DNA of 64,000 bases from Croceivirga sp. (GTDB lineage Bacteria; Bacteroidota; Bacteroidia; Flavobacteriales; Flavobacteriaceae). Under the pieces are notes generated by a model. That model was not told where the DNA came from. It made no database searches and saw only the letters and a program-made list of their open reading frames with translations. A program made the position numbers and the translations under genes. The stretch covers positions 1-64,000 of the forward strand of contig JANQKR010000029.1 of the NCBI GenBank assembly GCA_028281025.1, given 5' to 3'. Below are positions 60,909-64,000 of this stretch, one piece after another. Positions within the stretch are counted from its first letter, which is position 1; each line of letters opens with the position of its first letter.

Positions 60909-62822
60909 TTATGTTTCCAACTCATTTGACATCCTTTCCCACTCTTCCATAAGCCTGTTCAATTCCCCTTTCCTCTCATGGTATCTGTCAAAAAAACCAG
61001 GGTCTGCAACGGTTTGATCATATTCCATCAACAGTTTATGATCCATATCGCCTATTTCCCGTTCCAGGGCGGTAATCTTTTTTTCCAGGGAACCTAATTT
61101 GTTTTTCAGCGATTTCAGTCGCTTTTGCTCCTGGTAATCGTTGACTGTTTTGCCTTCGCTTTTCGCGCTTTCCTTTGGCGAATGTTGGGTTTTCTTTTCA
61201 ATCGCCCTAAAATCCAACGCACTTCGCTGCTCAAGATAATCATCAATATCGCCAAGGAACTCTTTTACGTTTCCCTCCCTAAATTCATATACTTTTTCCG
61301 TTAGACCTTGAAGAAAGTCACGGTCATGGGACACCAGAATCAATGTCCCTTCAAAATTGTTCAATGCCTGTTTTAGCACATTTTTGGATTTTATATCCAA
61401 ATGATTGGTGGGTTCGTCCATGACCAATACATTAAAGGGCTGCAACAGTAGTTTGGCCAATGCCAAACGGTTCCTTTCCCCTCCCGAGAGTACTTTTACC
61501 TGTTTGTCCACATCATCGCCCCGAAACAGGAAAGACCCTAAAATATCCCGAACTTTTGTCCTATTTGTTTCATTGGCGGCATTCAACATAATGTCATGTA
61601 CGGTTTTTTTCTCCTCTAGATAGTCCGCTTGGTTCTGGGCAAAATAACCCAATTGGACATTATGTCCCAATTTAAGGGCTCCACTGTAATCCAGCTCCCC
61701 AACAATGATTTTGGCCAAGGTAGTTTTGCCTTGACCGTTCTGGCCAACAAATGCAATTTTGCTCCCACGTTCCACCATTACGTTGACGTCCTTAAAGACC
61801 AATTTTTCACCATAGCTCTTGCCTATACCCTGTCCTTCAACCACAACTTTCCCCGGTTGTACAGATACTGGAAAACGCACGTTCATGACCGCATTATCCT
61901 CTTCGTCCACCTCAATACGTTCTATTTTATCCAGTTTTTTGATCAGGGATTGGGCCATGGAAGCCTTGCTTGACTTAGCCCTGAATTTTTCAATCAATCG
62001 TTCTGCCTGTTGAATTTCCCTTTCCTGGTTTTTTTGGGCATTCAACTGTTGCTCGCGCATCTCTTTGCGCAGCACCAAATAGGCTGAATACGGTTTGTTG
62101 TAATCATATATCCTTCCCAAGGAAATTTCAATGGTCCTATTGGTAACATTGTCCAGGAACATCTTGTCATGGGAAACGATGACCACCGCTCCCGGATAGG
62201 TTTTTAAGAATTGCTCCAACCAAATTATGGATTCAATATCCAGGTGGTTGGTAGGCTCATCCAAGAGCAAAACGTCATTGTTTTGGAGCAGTAACTTGGC
62301 CAATTCAATCCGCATTCGCCAACCTCCGGAAAAGGTGTCCGTCTGATTTTCAAAATCGGCCCTTTTAAATCCCAATCCCAAAAGCACTTTTTCCGTTTCA
62401 CCCTGATAATTGTATCCACCCAGAATTTCATAGCGATGTGTGACCTCATTTAAATCAACCATCAACTGGTGATAGCCCTCACTTTCATAATCATCCCGAA
62501 CCGCCAATTGTTCATTGATTTCCCCAAGTTGAAATTCGAGCTTTTTTAACGCTTTAAAGGCTTGATGGGCTTCTTCCAAAACCGTCCTGCCCCTTTCAAA
62601 ATCAATATCCTGTTTTAGGAATCCTATTTTCACCTCCTTGTCGGAAGCGATAACCCCGGAATCCCCTTTCATCTCTTTGGCAAGCAGTCGTAAAAGGGTG
62701 GATTTTCCCGCACCGTTCTTACCAATCAAACCCACTTTATCGCCCGGATTTAACTTAAAGGATATTTCTTCAAAAAGAAACTCACCACCGAAGGAGACAC
62801 TAAGATTATGGATATTGAGCAT
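60909..62822 (-). CDS. ABC-F family ATPase
   Basis: 637 residues with two ABC domains and no membrane segments. First domain: GLIGKNGAGKSTLLRLL (Walker A), TFSGGWRMRIELAKLL and LLLDEPTNHLDI. Second: AFVGQNGQGKTTLAK, VLSGGERNRLALAKLL and LVMDEPTNHLDI. A charged linker lies between them (~240-300), and a coiled-coil C-terminus (~560-637) resembles Uup. ABC-F proteins act on ribosomes or in antibiotic protection. Assignment to a subgroup is uncertain. Confidence 0.93.
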   Translation of the reverse strand: MLNIHNLSVSFGGEFLFEEISFKLNPGDKVGLIGKNGAGKSTLLRLLAKEMKGDSGVIASDKEVKIGFLKQDIDFERGRTVLEEAHQAFKALKKLEFQLGEINEQLAVRDDYESEGYHQLMVDLNEVTHRYEILGGYNYQGETEKVLLGLGFKRADFENQTDTFSGGWRMRIELAKLLLQNNDVLLLDEPTNHLDIESIIWLEQFLKTYPGAVVIVSHDKMFLDNVTNRTIEISLGRIYDYNKPYSAYLVLRKEMREQQLNAQKNQEREIQQAERLIEKFRAKSSKASMAQSLIKKLDKIERIEVDEEDNAVMNVRFPVSVQPGKVVVEGQGIGKSYGEKLVFKDVNVMVERGSKIAFVGQNGQGKTTLAKIIVGELDYSGALKLGHNVQLGYFAQNQADYLEEKKTVHDIMLNAANETNRTKVRDILGSFLFRGDDVDKQVKVLSGGERNRLALAKLLLQPFNVLVMDEPTNHLDIKSKNVLKQALNNFEGTLILVSHDRDFLQGLTEKVYEFREGNVKEFLGDIDDYLEQRSALDFRAIEKKTQHSPKESAKSEGKTVNDYQEQKRLKSLKNKLGSLEKKITALEREIGDMDHKLLMEYDQTVADPGFFDRYHERKGELNRLMEEWERMSNELET

Positions 62823-62863
62823 AAATTGTAATTGAAGTTACAAAAGGGCCTAAAAGTTCTTTG

Positions 62864-62871
62864 TAATTTTG
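62864..62871 (+). promoter_or_regulatory. Bacteroidota-type -7 element before the DUF983 gene
   Basis: TAATTTTG matches the TA-nn-TTTG -7 consensus exactly and lies 16 nt before the ATG at 62888, in the 65-nt divergent gap with the ABC-F gene. No convincing -33 TTTG is at the right distance, so support is partial. Confidence 0.4.
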
Positions 62872-62887
62872 TAAAAAACTGTTGCAA

Positions 62888-63274
62888 ATGTTAAAAAAAG
62901 GCACAAAACTGTACAGTATTTTAACAGGAAGTTGTCCCAAATGCCATTCTGAGAGTATGTACGAAAACTCCAACCCGTACAACATATCCCAGCTCTTTAA
63001 AATGAATGAGCGATGTTCCCATTGCCATACCAAGTATAAGATCGAACCCTCATTTTTTTACGGTTCCATGTATGTAAGTTATGCCGTTGGAATTGCATTT
63101 GCGGTAGCGGCATTCGTCATTAGTTTTCTTTTTATTGGTACGGATTTGAAAACGTCCTTTATTGCCATTGTATCTACCCTGGTCCTTTTTTTACCGGTTA
63201 TCATTAGACTTTCCCGAAATATCTGGATCAATCTGTTTATGAAATACGACAAAAATCTGGCGAAGGAAGCTTAG
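62888..63274 (+). CDS. DUF983 zinc-ribbon membrane protein
   Basis: About 128 residues from the ATG at 62888 (an in-frame TTG at 62884 minus two bases is an alternative start). An N-terminal zinc ribbon (GSCPKCHSE and ERCSHCHTKY, two CxxC pairs) is followed by two membrane segments (~58-82 and ~88-108) and a short basic tail. The layout matches DUF983. The function is unknown. It is convergent with the FAD oxidoreductase gene (stops overlap by 4 nt). Confidence 0.85.
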   Translation: MLKKGTKLYSILTGSCPKCHSESMYENSNPYNISQLFKMNERCSHCHTKYKIEPSFFYGSMYVSYAVGIAFAVAAFVISFLFIGTDLKTSFIAIVSTLVLFLPVIIRLSRNIWINLFMKYDKNLAKEA

Positions 63275-64000
63275 CGCTTGTTCTGGAATTTGTCCTTAAA
63301 ACGGTCAATGTCCATTTCTGCATTGATTTTGGCACCATTTTCCATATGCCGAAACAGTTGTAATGCGGCGTAGGGAGCGATTAAAACCCCCCGGGATCCG
63401 AAGCCATTCAATACCATTAGGTTTTTATGTTTTGGATGTGTCCCCACCAATGGCCTTCTATCGGTAACGGTTGGGCGAACGCCCGCAACGTGGTCAACGA
63501 TCTCAAAATCACATTTTAGGAACGTCCTTAACTTCTCCAGAAGTTCCTTTTTGGCGTCCGCTGTCGGTGTATTGGTTTTATCCTTCCATTTATAGGTGGC
63601 CCCTATTCGATATAACTCTTGACCTAAGGGAATGATAAACACAGAAGACTTTACAACACTTTTCTCACGGAGCCGAGGGGCTTTTATGGTCAGCAGTTCC
63701 CCTTTGGTCCCATTTAGGGGAAGATAGTTGAAAAACGGATTCTTTTTTAATCCAAAGCCTTCTGCAAAAACGATATTTTTTGCAGTGATTCCCTGGTACT
63801 CAATTTTGTCTGTACCAATGGACATCCGGTCAAAACTGAACTGTTCTTGATATAGAAGGGATTTTTGGATCAAATAATCGGAATACCCATTAATAAGCTT
63901 AGCGGTATCGATCCTACCAGTGCTTTTTACTTCGCCCATACCATGGGGCGCGTCGATTTGGGCATTGTTGTTCCCAATAATTGTAGTCGATAAAAAGGGT
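63271..64000 (-). CDS. FAD-dependent oxidoreductase (DadA-like), C-terminal part, runs off right edge
   Basis: The frame stays open to the right edge, so this is the 3' part of a gene; at least 243 codons are visible. Segments GRIDTAKLINGYSDYL, ITAKNIVFAEGFG, YLPLNGTKGELLTIKAP, YRIGATYKW and GVRPTVTDRRPLVGTHP, with NGFGSRGVLIAPYAA near the C-terminus, match the glycine/D-amino-acid oxidase-like (DAO) family. The N-terminal FAD-binding GxGxxG is outside the window. The substrate is unknown. Confidence 0.82.
   Translation of the reverse strand, partial: PFLSTTIIGNNNAQIDAPHGMGEVKSTGRIDTAKLINGYSDYLIQKSLLYQEQFSFDRMSIGTDKIEYQGITAKNIVFAEGFGLKKNPFFNYLPLNGTKGELLTIKAPRLREKSVVKSSVFIIPLGQELYRIGATYKWKDKTNTPTADAKKELLEKLRTFLKCDFEIVDHVAGVRPTVTDRRPLVGTHPKHKNLMVLNGFGSRGVLIAPYAALQLFRHMENGAKINAEMDIDRFKDKFQNKR

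Noticed and set aside
1..64000. CRISPR arrays, prophage genes, insertion sequences or rRNA genes
   Set aside because: No regularly spaced repeats, transposase, integrase, phage structural genes or rRNA sequence could be found in the window.

Overview
The window looks like chromosomal DNA of a marine-type member of the Flavobacteriaceae (Bacteroidota). This rests on gene content (BlaI/M56 pair, DUF4407, DUF4230, DUF983, CPXCG protein, a long-form urocanate hydratase, single-domain LytTR and REC regulators), on few visible Shine-Dalgarno sequences, and on -7 elements of the TA-nn-TTT type. The genus cannot be fixed from the sequence alone. Genes are dense and mostly in long same-strand runs with 1-4 nt overlaps. 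No stretch above 300 nt lacks a feature.

Left part (1-8.3 kb): an AT-rich pentapeptide-repeat membrane protein next to a tRNA-Leu(UAG), an M20 dipeptidase, a palindromic repeat carrying the GAGCGCAGTCGA core, a sulfide:quinone-oxidoreductase-like flavoprotein, a BlaI repressor plus M56 sensor-protease pair with palindromic operators, and a DUF4407 membrane protein.

Centre (8.3-37.2 kb), nearly all on the minus strand: a large exopolysaccharide (EPS) and signalling region. It has four transcription blocks: (1) rfbBACD for dTDP-L-rhamnose; (2) ugd, UDP-xylose synthase, four glycosyltransferases and an acyltransferase; (3) a receiver protein, an initiating sugar transferase with a degenerate receiver domain, a half-length TolC-like protein, a Wzc-like co-polymerase, a flippase, a polymerase and a glycosyltransferase; (4) a signalling block of H-NOX, PAS histidine kinase, FIST (NosP-like) protein, paralogous histidine kinase, Hpt protein, LytTR response regulator, STAS protein and a glycosyltransferase. 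The region in front of each block carries the same layout: TT(C/G)ACAACA(T/A), exactly 27 nt, then a -7-like (T/A)A-nn-TTT, 20-28 nt before the start codon. This is the main discovery candidate: a regulon joining predicted nitric-oxide sensing to EPS synthesis. A receiver-kinase hybrid sits between blocks 1 and 2, and another single-receiver protein lies upstream of block 4. The predicted polymer contains rhamnose and probably glucuronic acid and xylose.

Right part (37.2-64 kb): housekeeping and catabolic genes. These are small proteins (MmcQ/YjbR, Dabb, DUF4230), a cyclase-family hydrolase, hemW-ruvC-lipoprotein, DUF456, a nitroreductase, a complete histidine-utilisation operon (hutH-I-U-G) divergent from a LysR regulator, a ROK kinase divergent from xylulokinase-xylose isomerase, an RND efflux operon (adaptor-pump-TolC) with a palindrome in its leader, a plant-type leucine-rich-repeat protein, an ABC-F ATPase, a DUF983 zinc-ribbon membrane protein, and the 3' part of an FAD oxidoreductase gene that runs off the right edge.
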